Assembly (NCBI RefSeq): GCF_021390395.1
Contig: NZ_JAJUWT010000003.1
Coordinates: 1 to 64,000 of the forward strand
Direction of reading: 5' to 3'
Length of the DNA stretch: 64,000 nt
From: Saccharothrix sp. S26
GTDB lineage: Bacteria > Actinomycetota > Actinomycetes > Mycobacteriales > Pseudonocardiaceae
The translations under genes and the position numbers were made by a program. Under the pieces are notes generated by a model. The model saw only the letters and a program-made list of their open reading frames with translations. It searched no databases and was not told where the DNA came from. Positions 1-8,616 of this stretch are shown one piece after another. Position 1 is the first letter of the stretch; each line of letters opens with the position of its first letter.

Positions 1-176
1 CCCCCGGACCCCGAGCCCCCGGACCCCGCGCCCGCCGAGCCCCGTCCGCCCGCGTGCTCCCGCCCCGCGCCTCCCGCCGACCACCGACATGACCCTGCCC
101 AACCGCGCCCCCCGAACCGTGCCCCCGTGCCCCCGACCACGCCCCACCGGCCGCGCACCCCAACTACGCTCACCCC
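1..176. other. C-rich upstream segment, no gene seen
   Basis: This short stretch is dominated by runs of C and repeated ccccgg-type words and holds no open frame with a plausible start and ribosome site. It is probably the 3' part of an intergenic region and the promoter region of the AAA ATPase gene that follows. I see no clear -10/-35 pair. Confidence 0.4.
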
Positions 177-2396
177 GTGATCACGTTGACCGCCCGCCTG
201 TCCCCGTCCGCCCTGGACACCCGTCGCGGCGTGGTGCGCCTGCACCCCGAGGTGCTGGACGCGCTGGGGCTGCGCGCGTGGGACGCCGTGCGCCTGACCG
301 GTGCCCGGGTGAGCGCCGCCCTCGCCGCCGCCACCGCCGGCGACGGCCCTCCCGGCGTGGTCTTCGTGGACGACGTCACGCTGTCGAACCTCGGCGTGGT
401 CGAGGGCGCGGAGGTCGTGGTCGCCCCCGTGGACGTCGCCGCCGCACGCACGGTCGTCGTGGCCGGGTCGCGGCTGGCCAGCACGTCACTCACCCCCGAG
501 ACGCTGCGCATGGCGCTCACCGGCAAGGTGCTGACCGTCGGCGACGCGGTCTCGCTGCTCCCGCAGGACCTCGCCCCGCCGCCCGGTACGGACGTGAGCG
601 CCACGCGGCGCAAGCTGTCCAACGCCATCGGCATGACGTGGACCAACGAACTGCTCACCATCACCTCCACCGACCCCGCCGACCGCCCCGTGGCCGTGCA
701 GCCCTCGACGGTCGTCGGCTGGCGTGACGGCGCGCGCACCGGTGACGCGCCGGCGGAGGTGGCGGCGAGCGCCACGGCGCCCAGCACGCCCGCCGGCACG
801 GTCACCGCAACCGAGCCGGAGGTCGTGGTGCCCCCGGTGCCGGTGGCGGACCTAGTCGGGCAACAGGAGGCCGCGAAGCGGCTGGCCGAGTGGTTCGACC
901 TGACGTTCAGCCACCCCGAGCTGCTGGCACGCCTCGGTGCCGCGCCGCGGCTGGCGGCCCTGGTGAGCGGACCCGAGGGTGTCGGCAAGTCGACGTTCGT
1001 GCGTGCCGTCGCCCACAGCGCCGACGCCGCCGTGGTCGAGGTCGCCGCGCCCAGCATCGCGGTGCTGGAAGCCAACGCCGCGGCCCAGCGGGTGGCCGAC
1101 GCCCTCGCGCGGGCCCAGCGGCAGTCCCCGGCCGTGTTGGTGCTGACCGACGTCGAAGCGCTCCTGCCCGCGGCCTCCGCGCCGCCGGTGGCGACCGTCG
1201 TGCTGGACGCGCTGCGCGGACGCCCCGACGGGGTCGCGTTGGTCGTCACCAGCGCGCACCCGGAGGCCGTCGACCCCCGGCTGAGGGTCCCCGAACTGGT
1301 GGACCGCGAGATCGTGCTGCCGCTGCCCGACGGCAAGGCCCGCACCGAGCTGCTGCGCGTCCTGCTGCGAGACGTGCCCGTGGAGTCCGATGTGGACCTC
1401 GGTGCCATCGCGGACCGCACGCCCGGCTTCGTCGCGGCGGACCTGGTGGCGTTGCGGCGCGAGGCGGCGCTGCGGGCGGCGTTGCGGCAACGGGACGTGG
1501 ACGAACCGCGCGTCGCGCAGGCGGACCTGGTGGGAGCGCTGGAGATCGTCCGCCCGATCTCCATGTCCACTTCGGACACCCTGCGGACCGGCGGGCTCAC
1601 GTTGGACGACGTCGGCGACATGACCGAGGTCAAGCAAGCCCTCACCGAAGCCGCGCTGTGGCCGTTGCAGTACCCGGACTCCTTCGCCCGACTGGGCGTC
1701 GCACCACCGCGTGGCCTCCTGCTCTACGGGCCGCCGGGGTGCGGCAAGACGTTCCTCGTGCGTGCGCTCGCGGGCAGCGGACGGCTGAACGTGCTGTCGG
1801 TCAAGGGCGCGGAGCTGATGGACAAGTTCGTCGGCGAGTCCGAACGCGCGGTGCGCGAGCTGTTCCGCCGCGCGGCCGAGGCCGCTCCCGCGATGGTGTT
1901 CCTGGACGAGGTGGACGCACTGGCGCCCCGGCGCGGCCAGTCGTCCGACTCCGGCGTGTCCGACCGGGTGGTCGCGGCGCTGCTCACCGAGCTGGACGGC
2001 GTCGAACCGTTGCGGGACGTCATCGTGCTCGGCGCGACGAACCGGCCCGAGCTGGTCGACCCCGCGCTGCTCCGACCTGGTCGGCTGGAGCGGCTGGTGT
2101 ACGTGCCGCCGCCGGACGCCGACGCGCGCGCCGAGATCCTGCGGGCCTCGTCGCGGAACACGCCGCTGGCCCCCGACGTCGACCTGCGCGCGTTGGCCGA
2201 GGAGCTGGACGGCTACTCGGCGGCGGACTGCGCGGCGTTGATCCGCGAGGCCGCGCTGACCGCCATGCGCGAGTCGCTGGCCGCGGCGGAGGTGACGGGC
2301 GCCCACCTCGCGTCGGCGCGTGAGGCGGTCCGACCGTCGCTGGACCCGGCCCAGCTCGAAGCCCTCGCCGCCTACGCCAGGTCGCGCGAGCGGTGA
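177..2396 (+). CDS. CDC48/VAT-like double AAA+ ATPase
   Basis: A 739-residue protein starting at GTG, with an N-terminal substrate/adaptor-type domain (about residues 1-105) and two AAA modules. D1 has Walker A GPEGVGKST near residue 264. D2 has Walker A GPPGCGKTF near 518, Walker B FLDEVDAL near 575 and a second region of homology NRPELVDPALLRPGR. This is the architecture of Cdc48/p97/VAT unfoldases, which use ATP to extract or remodel protein substrates in the cytoplasm. The D1 Walker B reads LTDVEALL: the Glu normally following the Asp is displaced, so D1 may bind but hydrolyse ATP poorly. It lies tail to tail with the VirR-like gene, 3 bp away. From memory M. tuberculosis Rv0435c is the counterpart. 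Confidence 0.9.
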   Translation: MITLTARLSPSALDTRRGVVRLHPEVLDALGLRAWDAVRLTGARVSAALAAATAGDGPPGVVFVDDVTLSNLGVVEGAEVVVAPVDVAAARTVVVAGSRLASTSLTPETLRMALTGKVLTVGDAVSLLPQDLAPPPGTDVSATRRKLSNAIGMTWTNELLTITSTDPADRPVAVQPSTVVGWRDGARTGDAPAEVAASATAPSTPAGTVTATEPEVVVPPVPVADLVGQQEAAKRLAEWFDLTFSHPELLARLGAAPRLAALVSGPEGVGKSTFVRAVAHSADAAVVEVAAPSIAVLEANAAAQRVADALARAQRQSPAVLVLTDVEALLPAASAPPVATVVLDALRGRPDGVALVVTSAHPEAVDPRLRVPELVDREIVLPLPDGKARTELLRVLLRDVPVESDVDLGAIADRTPGFVAADLVALRREAALRAALRQRDVDEPRVAQADLVGALEIVRPISMSTSDTLRTGGLTLDDVGDMTEVKQALTEAALWPLQYPDSFARLGVAPPRGLLLYGPPGCGKTFLVRALAGSGRLNVLSVKGAELMDKFVGESERAVRELFRRAAEAAPAMVFLDEVDALAPRRGQSSDSGVSDRVVAALLTELDGVEPLRDVIVLGATNRPELVDPALLRPGRLERLVYVPPPDADARAEILRASSRNTPLAPDVDLRALAEELDGYSAADCAALIREAALTAMRESLAAAEVTGAHLASAREAVRPSLDPAQLEALAAYARSRER

Positions 2397-2399
2397 GGG

Positions 2400-3050
2400 C
2401 TACGAAACCTTGCCGGACGGGCCCTTGTAGTCGTTGGTGACGATCACGATGATCCCCGGGTGGGCGCTCTGGATGCCGTCGAACCGGGGCTCCACCCGGG
2501 CGTTGAGGATCCGGGCCAGCTCGCGCGCCGACGGTTCCTCGTCCGTGCCGGGGCGGAAGTAGACCGTGGTGGTCCAGATCGTGCCCTGCGAGTAGTTGCC
2601 CTTCTCGGCGACCTCCCACCCGGCGCTGACGACGTCGTTCGCCGCGCGGGCGGCCAGGCCCTGGGTGGTGCTGTTGTTGTAGACGCGCACCGGCACCTTG
2701 GGCGTCGTGGTCACCGGCGGGGGCGGCGGTTGCGCCGTCGTGCCACCGGCCTGCGCCGACGCCTCGGGCCCGGTCGTGGTGGGTCCGGCCGTGGTGGTGG
2801 GCGGTGACGTCGAGGCGGACGGGGACGACGGTGTGGTCGGCTCGGCCGTCGAGGTCTGCGAGCTGTCCGACGTGCCCGCGGTGGTGGTCGACGGCGGGGT
2901 CGGCTGCGCGGCGGGCGGGTTGTCGTCCGCGCCGCCGGTGAACAGGCTCACCAGGCCGATCACCAGGGCGATGACGGCGACGCCGAGCAGGCCGTAGCCC
3001 GCGGCGCGGGCCGGGTGCGCGGGGCCCGTCGGCTGTTCCGGGTTCGTCAT
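2400..3050 (-). CDS. VirR-like membrane protein with LytR C-terminal domain
   Basis: A 216-residue protein. A short cytoplasmic N-terminus is followed by one membrane segment (about residues 16-37, GYGLLGVAVIALVIGL), a long Thr/Ser/Pro/Ala-rich extracytoplasmic linker (about 42-120) and a C-terminal LytR_C domain (about 125-216, beginning VPVRVYNNSTTQGLAARAA). The family includes M. tuberculosis VirR/Rv0431, linked to cell-envelope integrity and vesicle release. The ATG was chosen because it overlaps the stop of the upstream DUF3263 gene by four bases (ATGA), which indicates translational coupling. A longer frame upstream has no support. Function inferred from the family only. Confidence 0.85.
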   Translation of the reverse strand: MTNPEQPTGPAHPARAAGYGLLGVAVIALVIGLVSLFTGGADDNPPAAQPTPPSTTTAGTSDSSQTSTAEPTTPSSPSASTSPPTTTAGPTTTGPEASAQAGGTTAQPPPPPVTTTPKVPVRVYNNSTTQGLAARAANDVVSAGWEVAEKGNYSQGTIWTTTVYFRPGTDEEPSARELARILNARVEPRFDGIQSAHPGIIVIVTNDYKGPSGKVS

Positions 3051-3343
3051 CGGCGCTCGACGCCTAGCCGCTTCGCCGCGCGGGCGCGTTGCCTGCCGGA
3101 GCGGGACCTGCGCAGTCTCTTGATCAACATCGGGTCGGCGGCCAACGCCTCTTCCTTCTCGATCAACGCGTTGAGCAGCTGGTAGTAGCGCGTCGCGGAC
3201 ATGTCGAACAGCTCCCGGACGGCCTGTTCCTTCGCACCCGCGTACTTCCACCACTGGCGTTCGAAGGCCAGGATCTCGCGCTCCCGGTCGTTCAAACCGT
3301 CGTCCGGCCCCTCCGCCGGCGCCAGTGCCTCTGCGGCGTCCAT
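3047..3343 (-). CDS. DUF3263 family small protein
   Basis: A 98-residue protein containing the DUF3263 signature LNDREREILAFERQWWKYAGAKE followed by a helix-turn-helix-like stretch (FDMSATRYYQLLNALIEKEEAL) and a very basic tail (RRSRSGRQRARAAKRLG). This composition suggests a nucleic-acid-binding regulator, though no function is established to my knowledge. The ATG at 3343 is preceded by GAGGAG at good distance; an in-frame ATG at 3379 would add 12 residues and lacks such a site. It is the first gene of a two-gene operon with the VirR-like gene and is divergent from def. Confidence 0.85.
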   Translation of the reverse strand: MDAAEALAPAEGPDDGLNDREREILAFERQWWKYAGAKEQAVRELFDMSATRYYQLLNALIEKEEALAADPMLIKRLRRSRSGRQRARAAKRLGVERR

Positions 3344-3454
3344 CTGGCTCCTCAGCCGTGTCCCGTGCGTGGGTGCCATTACATCACGTGATCTTGGTGT
3401 GGGTCGGCTCATCGGTCGGCGCGTCCCCTTCGACGCGCCGTTAGGCTGCACGCC

Positions 3455-4039
3455 ATGGCAGTTCACCCGATCCGGATCGCCGGAGATCCCGTGCTCCACC
3501 ACCCGACCCGCCCGGTCGAGGTGTTCGACGAGGCGCTGCGCACGTTGATCGACGACATGTACGAGACGATGGCGGCGGCGAACGGCGTCGGCCTCGCGGC
3601 CAACCAGATCGGGATCGACCTGCGGTTGTTCGTCTACGACTGCCCGGACGACGAGGGCGTGCGACACCGGGGCGTCGTGGTGAACCCGACCCTGGAGACC
3701 TCCGAGGTCCCGCTGGGGATGCCGGACCCGGACGACGACTTCGAGGGCTGCCTGTCGGCCCCGGGCGAGTCCTACCCGACGGGTCGGGCGACGTGGGCGA
3801 AGGTGACCGGCTTCGACGGCGACGGCAAGCCGATCGAGGTCGAGGGCACGGGGTTCTTCGCGCGGTGCCTCCAGCACGAGACCGACCACCTCGACGGCGT
3901 GATCTACCTGGACCGGTTGGTGGGACGGCACAAGCGGGCCGCGAAGAAGATGCTCAAGGCCAACGGCTGGGGCGTGCCGGGCCTGTCCTGGGATCCGGCG
4001 ACCTCGGAAGACCCGTTCGCCGACGACGAGGACGACTAA
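3455..4039 (+). CDS. def: peptide deformylase
   Basis: A 194-residue metalloenzyme that removes the N-terminal formyl group from nascent proteins. All three family motifs are present: [10 protein letters not shown] (about residues 44-53), EGCLSAP (about 96-102, whose Cys is a metal ligand) and QHETDHLDG (about 139-147, HExxH with both His ligands and the catalytic Glu). It has a charged acidic tail (FADDEDD). It is divergent from the DUF3263 operon with about 110 bp between starts, so both promoters lie in 3344-3454. No key residue is missing. Confidence 0.96.
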   Translation: MAVHPIRIAGDPVLHHPTRPVEVFDEALRTLIDDMYETMAAANGVGLAANQIGIDLRLFVYDCPDDEGVRHRGVVVNPTLETSEVPLGMPDPDDDFEGCLSAPGESYPTGRATWAKVTGFDGDGKPIEVEGTGFFARCLQHETDHLDGVIYLDRLVGRHKRAAKKMLKANGWGVPGLSWDPATSEDPFADDEDD

Positions 4040-4048
4040 CGCGCGACG

Positions 4049-4066
4049 CCGGCGCGTTTGCGCCGG
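4049..4066 (+). terminator. short GC hairpin after def
   Basis: ccggcgc / gcgccgg forms a perfect 7-bp stem with a GTTT loop ten bases after the def stop. There is no T-run, as is usual in actinobacteria. It could end def transcription; the stem is short, so the call is modest. Confidence 0.4.
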
Positions 4067-4098
4067 GCCCGAACGCCGGGCCCGAACGCCGGGCCCGC
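4061..4098. repeat. 13-bp tandem repeat (x3)
   Basis: The unit cgccgggcccgaa is repeated directly at 4061-4073 and 4074-4086, with a third partial copy from 4087. Each unit contains the palindrome ccgggcccg. It opens the repetitive non-coding tract downstream of def. Confidence 0.75.
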
Positions 4099-4099
4099 G

Positions 4100-4650
4100 A
4101 CGCCAGGCCGAGGCGGCTGCGGGCAGGGCCGCAAACGGTTCCACCGCACCGCGGCGCACCCCGCGGGACACCGCTCGGGGGCGTCGGCAAGCTGCGCGGG
4201 CGGCATCGGCGTGCTGCGGGCAGAGCGCTGCGGCGGACGGCTGCGTCCGGCGGCGGCTGCGTCCGGCGGCGGCTGCGGGGGCGGACGGCTGCGGCTGGCG
4301 CTCGCGACCGGCGGTGGGCCCGGGCGGCGGCAGGCGCGGACGGCGGCGGACGGCTGTGCCGGCTGGCGGCGGCGGACGGCTGGGACCGGCGGTCGGCGGG
4401 TGCGGACGGCTGGGATCGGCTGGCGACGGTCGGCGGGTGCGCTCGCGGTCCGTGCGGCTCGGCGGGGTGGTGGCGACCGTGGCCGCCACCGTGATCCCCG
4501 AGCGTGCGACCTCGGCGGTGACCCCCGGGCCCGGTGACTCCGAACGCGCGGCCCTCGGTCGTACCCCGGGGCCGTGAGGCGGCCGGCTGCGGCCGGCGCG
4601 AGGGGAGGGTTGGTCGGGCGGTCCTCGTTGTTTCAACCGACGTTCGAGAC
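4100..4650. repeat. low-complexity G-rich non-coding tract
   Basis: The gap 4040-4748 between def and pssA has no convincing gene. Several frames stay open, but their translations are Arg/Gly/Ala-only low-complexity, no start has a ribosome site, and reading is possible in all three plus frames at once, which reflects composition. Between about 4225 and 4440 the word gcggacggctg recurs at least four times, mixed with cggcgg runs, on the plus strand. The tract ends just before the hairpin element at 4657. Confidence 0.55.
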
Positions 4651-4656
4651 GCCGGA

Positions 4657-4716
4657 TAACGGTGTTTCCGTTCACAGTCGGAGTGAAGATCACCCGATCG
4701 TGAACGGAGTCACCGC
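4657..4716 (+). other. duplicated hairpin element, copy 1
   Basis: Core blocks TAACGGTGTTTCCGT (4657-4671) and CACCCGATCGTG (4691-4702) are identical to the blocks of a second copy on the minus strand at 12137-12181, with 19 versus 18 bases between them. In this copy CGGTGTTTCCGTTCAC (4660-4675) can pair with GTGAACGGAGTCACCG (4700-4715), 14 of 16 bases. The element lies between the convergent def and pssA genes. It could be a structured RNA, a protein-binding site or a small repeat family; see findings. Confidence 0.6.
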
Positions 4717-4748
4717 CTGAAACAGCAGCTCAAGCCCAGTCTACCGAC

Positions 4749-5720
4749 CTACGGCCGATCATGCCGGCGCAAGCCGATCTGCCGCCAACCCCGGCGCTTG
4801 CCCGGCCGCGCCTGGCCGTTCGTCTCCGCCGCCACCTGCGTCGGGTCGACGGTCCGCCGCGGCCGCCGGACGGCACGCATCGCCGCGCCCGCCACCCGAC
4901 CGCCCAACGGCTGCCGCAACCCCAACCGCCGCGCCGCCACGCCGTGCGCCCGCTTGATCGCCCGCCGATCGGCCGCCGGCACCGACCACGCCTCCGGGTG
5001 CTTGGCCAACCACCGGTACCGGCGCACGGAGTACGGCAGGTGCGCGAGGTACGCCAGCATTGCCGCGATCAACGCCACCAGCGGGAACGTGATCACCGCG
5101 GCGGCCAGCAGGGCCACCAGCACGAGCAGCGGCGCGACGTAGCTCGGCGGCACCTTGATCGTCTTCACCGACAGGGTCGGGATCCGGCTCACCAGCAGCA
5201 GGGCGATCCCGACGGTCCACACGGCCACCACCGGCGAGCTGGACCACCACCCGGACCGGTTCAGCTGCTCGTCCAGGATCAACGGCAGCAGCAACAGCAA
5301 CCCGCCCGCCGGAGCCGGCACGCCGACGAAGAACTCCTTCGCGAACGGCGGCTGCTCGACCTCCAGCAACGTGTTGAACCGCGCCAACCGCAGCACCATG
5401 CACACCGCGAAGATCAACGCGACGACCCAGCCCTCGCGACCCGGGTCGAACCGCCACACGTAGATCACCAGCGCGGGCGCGACGCCGAACGAGATCGCGT
5501 CGGCCAGCGAGTCCAGCTCCGCGCCCATCTTGCTGGTCGCGTCGAGCAGCCGGGCGATCCGCCCGTCCAACCCGTCGAACACGGCCGCCGCCGCGATCGA
5601 GGCGATCGCCGCCCCGTACATCCCGATGATCGCGAAGTGCACGGCCGACAGCCCCGCGCACATCGCCAGGACCGTGATGGCGTTCGGCAGCAGCCTGATC
5701 CCCGGCCCGCTGGGAGCCAT
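4749..5720 (-). CDS. pssA: CDP-diacylglycerol-serine O-phosphatidyltransferase
   Basis: A 323-residue integral membrane enzyme that makes phosphatidylserine from CDP-diacylglycerol and L-serine. The CDP-alcohol phosphatidyltransferase signature is intact at about residues 49-75: DG-x2-AR followed by G-x3-D-x3-D, read from DGLDGRIARLL and GAELDSLAD. Several hydrophobic segments follow, including stretches near residues 20-45, 90-110, 135-150 and 190-230. A basic C-terminal tail of about 70 residues is longer than in many relatives. The ATG lies 4 bp after the psd stop, so psd and pssA form one operon for phosphatidylethanolamine synthesis, as in mycobacteria. Confidence 0.93.
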   Translation of the reverse strand: MAPSGPGIRLLPNAITVLAMCAGLSAVHFAIIGMYGAAIASIAAAAVFDGLDGRIARLLDATSKMGAELDSLADAISFGVAPALVIYVWRFDPGREGWVVALIFAVCMVLRLARFNTLLEVEQPPFAKEFFVGVPAPAGGLLLLLPLILDEQLNRSGWWSSSPVVAVWTVGIALLLVSRIPTLSVKTIKVPPSYVAPLLVLVALLAAAVITFPLVALIAAMLAYLAHLPYSVRRYRWLAKHPEAWSVPAADRRAIKRAHGVAARRLGLRQPLGGRVAGAAMRAVRRPRRTVDPTQVAAETNGQARPGKRRGWRQIGLRRHDRP

Positions 5721-5724
5721 CGGC

Positions 5725-6447
5725 TCAGCCCTCCGACGGGGACGACGGCAGCTCGGCCAGCACGGTCTCGCCGCCGATCGTGCGCTGCCCGGCCTCCACC
5801 AGCACCCGGCTGCCGGTCGGCACGTACAGGTCGACCCGCGAGCCGAACCGGATCAGGCCGTAGGTCTGCCCGACCGCCACCTTGTCGCCCTCGGCGACGT
5901 GGCACACGATCCGCCGCGCCACCAGGCCCGCGATCTGCACGACCACCACGTCGTGCCCGGACGGCGTGGTCAGCCACACCGTGTTGCGCTCGTTGTCCTC
6001 GCTGGCCTTGTCCAGGTCGGCGGACAGGAACTTGCCCGGCCGGTACGACACCTGGCGCACCAGGCCCGGCACCGGCACGCGCTGCACGTGCACGTCGAAC
6101 ACCGACAGGAACACGCTGATCCGCGTCATCGGCGCGGAGCCGAGGCCCAGCTCGGCGGGCGGCACGGCTTCGACCACGTGCGACACGGTGCCGTCGGCCG
6201 GCGCGACCGCGACGTCGGGACGGGTCGGCGTGGTGCGCTGGGGTTCGCGGAAGAACCACGCCACCCACGCGGTCAGCAGGCCGCCGACGACACCGGCGCG
6301 CTTGGAGTACCTGCGCAGCAGCAACGTGAGGACGGCAGCGCCCGCCACGAAGGGGCGGCCCGCGGGGTGCATCGGGGGGACGATCCCCTTGGCGAGCTCG
6401 AGGAAGTGGGAGACGGCACCACTGTGCTTGTCGCGATCGACGGTCAT
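5725..6447 (-). CDS. psd: phosphatidylserine decarboxylase proenzyme
   Basis: A 240-residue proenzyme that self-cleaves to a pyruvoyl enzyme converting phosphatidylserine to phosphatidylethanolamine. Visible motifs are FFREPQR (about 68), VAPADGTV (about 84-91), FDVHVQRVP (about 116-124) and, near residue 203, RFGSRVDLYVP. The Gly-Ser there is the expected autocleavage site of the short bacterial/archaetidylserine-type decarboxylases. A membrane segment precedes the catalytic part (about residues 28-65). It is co-transcribed with pssA downstream; its promoter is probably in 6448-6622, since moeA ends 175 bp upstream on the same strand. Confidence 0.93.
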   Translation of the reverse strand: MTVDRDKHSGAVSHFLELAKGIVPPMHPAGRPFVAGAAVLTLLLRRYSKRAGVVGGLLTAWVAWFFREPQRTTPTRPDVAVAPADGTVSHVVEAVPPAELGLGSAPMTRISVFLSVFDVHVQRVPVPGLVRQVSYRPGKFLSADLDKASEDNERNTVWLTTPSGHDVVVVQIAGLVARRIVCHVAEGDKVAVGQTYGLIRFGSRVDLYVPTGSRVLVEAGQRTIGGETVLAELPSSPSEG

Positions 6448-6622
6448 GGCTCTTCCGTGTCAGGGCAGTGCTTCCGGCCCGCCACACGCTACGCGGCTCC
6501 GCCGGCCCGCGTCCGGCCCGCCCGTGCGTCCCCCGACGAACGCACGGACCGGCCGGAGCTCCGATCATCCCCAGTGTAAGCCGGGTCACACCCGTGATCA
6601 ACGTCGGACGGTCAACCCGGGG

Positions 6623-7837
6623 TCACTCTCCGTGCAGCAGCCGGACGGCGACCTCCGCGCCCGCCGCCAGCTCCGTGACGTCCTCCGGCACCTCGATCAG
6701 GCAGTTGCTCAGCGCCAACGCCGACAACAGGTGCGACCCCGGCCCGCCGACCGGCGTCACCACCCGGCCCGACTCCGGGTCATACGCGCCGCGCCGGAAC
6801 TGCGTGCGCCCCGCCGGCGACGTGATCGGCGAGCTCAACCGGGCCACCGCCGTCGGCCGCTCCACCCGCGAGAACCCCATCGCCGCCCGCAACGCCGGCC
6901 GGATGAACACCTCGAACGACACCTGCGCGCTCACCGGGTTGCCGGGCAGCGTCGCCACCGCCACCCCCTGGTAGCGCCCCGCGCCCTGCGGCCCGCCCGG
7001 CTGCATCGCGACCTTCGTGAACTCCACGCCACGCCCCGTGAACGCGTCCTTCACCACCTCGTACGCCCCCGCGCTCACCCCACCGGAGGTCAGCAGCAGG
7101 TCCACCGACGCCAACCGGGGCGCGATCGCCGCGTGGAACCGCTCGACGTCGTCCGGCACGAACCGCAGCAGCTCCGCCTCACCGCCCGCCTCGCGCACCG
7201 CCGCGGCCAGCATCACGCCGTTCGACTCGTAGATCTGACCCGGCCCCAGCGGCACACCCGGCCCCACCAGCTCCGACCCCGTCGACAGCACCAGCACCCG
7301 CGGCCTGCGCCGCACCGGCAACGACCCGAAACCCAACGCCGCCGCCAACCCCAGCTGCGCCGCACCCAGCACCACGCCCGCGCGCAGCACCGTCGTGCCC
7401 ACGGCCACGTCGTCCGCCATCCGCCGCACGTTCTGGCCCACCACCACCGACCGGTCGACCCCCACCGCGGACGTGCCGCCGTCGGTCCACTCCACCTGCA
7501 CCACGGCGTCCGCACCGGCCGGCACCGGCGCGCCCGTCATGATCCGGTGCGCCGTGCCCGGCTCCAGCGGCGCGGACGCCGCACGACCCGCCGGGATGTC
7601 CTCCACCACCGGCAACCGCACCGGCGGCGACGCCACGTCGGCCGCGCGCACCGCGTAACCGTCCATCGCCGAGTTGTCGAACGGCGGCAGCGGCACGCCC
7701 GCCACCACGTCGTCCGCCAGCACCAGCCCCGGGCAGTCGGCCACCGGCAGCTCCACCACCGGCATCAGCCCGACCAGCCCGGCGACGCGGGCCTTGTGAT
7801 CAGCGACTCGGGTCAGCGTGTTCGACACGCGCCCCAT
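6623..7837 (-). CDS. moeA: molybdopterin molybdotransferase MoeA
   Basis: A 404-residue protein of the MoeA/gephyrin family, which inserts molybdate into adenylylated molybdopterin. Signatures include DNSAMDGYAV near residue 55, IMTGAPVPAGADAVV near 100, the MPT-binding-type STGSELV and ESNG (about 193-215), TSGGVSAG (about 250) and LPGNPVSAQVSF (about 300). The ATG at 7837 was chosen because it gives the family length; the frame is open further upstream but lacks family residues there. It is divergent from the AIM24 gene. Other molybdopterin genes of the window (moaC, mog, moaE, moaD, moaA) lie 45 kb away. Confidence 0.93.
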   Translation of the reverse strand: MGRVSNTLTRVADHKARVAGLVGLMPVVELPVADCPGLVLADDVVAGVPLPPFDNSAMDGYAVRAADVASPPVRLPVVEDIPAGRAASAPLEPGTAHRIMTGAPVPAGADAVVQVEWTDGGTSAVGVDRSVVVGQNVRRMADDVAVGTTVLRAGVVLGAAQLGLAAALGFGSLPVRRRPRVLVLSTGSELVGPGVPLGPGQIYESNGVMLAAAVREAGGEAELLRFVPDDVERFHAAIAPRLASVDLLLTSGGVSAGAYEVVKDAFTGRGVEFTKVAMQPGGPQGAGRYQGVAVATLPGNPVSAQVSFEVFIRPALRAAMGFSRVERPTAVARLSSPITSPAGRTQFRRGAYDPESGRVVTPVGGPGSHLLSALALSNCLIEVPEDVTELAAGAEVAVRLLHGE

Positions 7838-7891
7838 CCTGCCGCGCCCGTGGCAGACTGCCCCAACCGGCTGATCACGACAGGGGGAAAG

Positions 7892-8536
7892 TTGCAGGTC
7901 CGGACCCGCCACACCCCCACCTTCGGGGTGGCACGACTCGTCCTGGCACCCGGTGAACCGGTGGTGGTCGAGCGCTCCAGCGTGCTCGCGACCAGCTACG
8001 GCGTCGCCGTCGACAGCCGCGCCAAGTCGCCCGGCGTCACCGCCGCCCTGTGCACCGCGGGGCCGGAAGGCGGCTGGGTGGACGTCGCCCCGCCCCTGCC
8101 CGGCGACCTGCACGTGCTCGAGCTCGACGCCACCACCGGCTGGTGCGTCGCCCGCGACAGCTGGCTCGCCTGCGCCGCCACCGCCCACCTCGACCCGTCC
8201 GCGCCGCCCGTGCGCGCCCTGCACGGCGGCGACCACGGCTTCCTCGCCTACGCGTTCGGCGTCGGCTCCGTCGTGCTCAGCTGCTACGGCACGCTCGACG
8301 TGGTCACCCTCGAACCCGGCGAGCTGGTCACCGTCGCGAGCAGCCACGTGGTGGCGTTCGCCGACACCGTGCAGTGCCGCCTGCGCGCCGTTTCCCCCGA
8401 CGCGCCCCAATCGGTGCGGAATGGCGAAGGGCTGGTCCTGGACTTCGCCGGACCCGGCCTCGTGCTCACCCGCACCCGCAGCCCGCGCGGACTCGTCAGT
8501 TGGTTGCGCGACAACGGATTCAGCGTCCGCTCATGA
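7892..8536 (+). CDS. AIM24 family protein
   Basis: A 214-residue protein of the AIM24/DUF124 family (beta-prism-like repeats; role in bacteria unknown). It reads from a TTG start, with AGGGGGAA immediately upstream, into QVRTRHTPTFGVARLVLAPGEPV, which matches the usual family start. A long open frame upstream has no family content. Later stretches such as GLVLDFAGPGLVLTRTRSPRGLVSWL are also typical. There is no membrane segment. The gene is divergent from moeA (54 bp between starts). Confidence 0.8.
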   Translation: MQVRTRHTPTFGVARLVLAPGEPVVVERSSVLATSYGVAVDSRAKSPGVTAALCTAGPEGGWVDVAPPLPGDLHVLELDATTGWCVARDSWLACAATAHLDPSAPPVRALHGGDHGFLAYAFGVGSVVLSCYGTLDVVTLEPGELVTVASSHVVAFADTVQCRLRAVSPDAPQSVRNGEGLVLDFAGPGLVLTRTRSPRGLVSWLRDNGFSVRS

Positions 8537-8545
8537 CTCCATAAG

Positions 8546-8573
8546 GAGGTATCGGGGAACCCCCTCGTACCTC
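8546..8573 (+). promoter_or_regulatory. inverted repeat in the leader of the cold-shock gene
   Basis: GAGGTA-tc-GGGG-aa-CCCC-ctcg-TACCTC forms a two-part stem 44 bases before the cold-shock start. Its left arm contains a ribosome-site-like aaggaggt. It may be a leader hairpin or a terminator of the AIM24 gene; cold-shock leaders often fold, but this assignment is inference. Confidence 0.35.
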
Positions 8574-8616
8574 TAGCGTGGCGGTTTGCTCAAGGTATTT
8601 CTCGAAGGAGGACGTC

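Noticed and set aside
4040..4580. Several plus-strand frames of 87-233 codons between def and pssA
   Set aside because: All three frames are open together, products are Arg/Gly/Ala only, and no start has a ribosome site.
3344..4693. Long minus-strand frame extending the DUF3263 gene upstream through def
   Set aside because: It is antisense to def and the repetitive tract; only its last 98 codons match the family and have a ribosome site.
6838..7890. Long plus-strand frame running through moeA into AIM24
   Set aside because: Antisense to moeA and of low-complexity composition; AIM24 content begins only at the TTG 7892.
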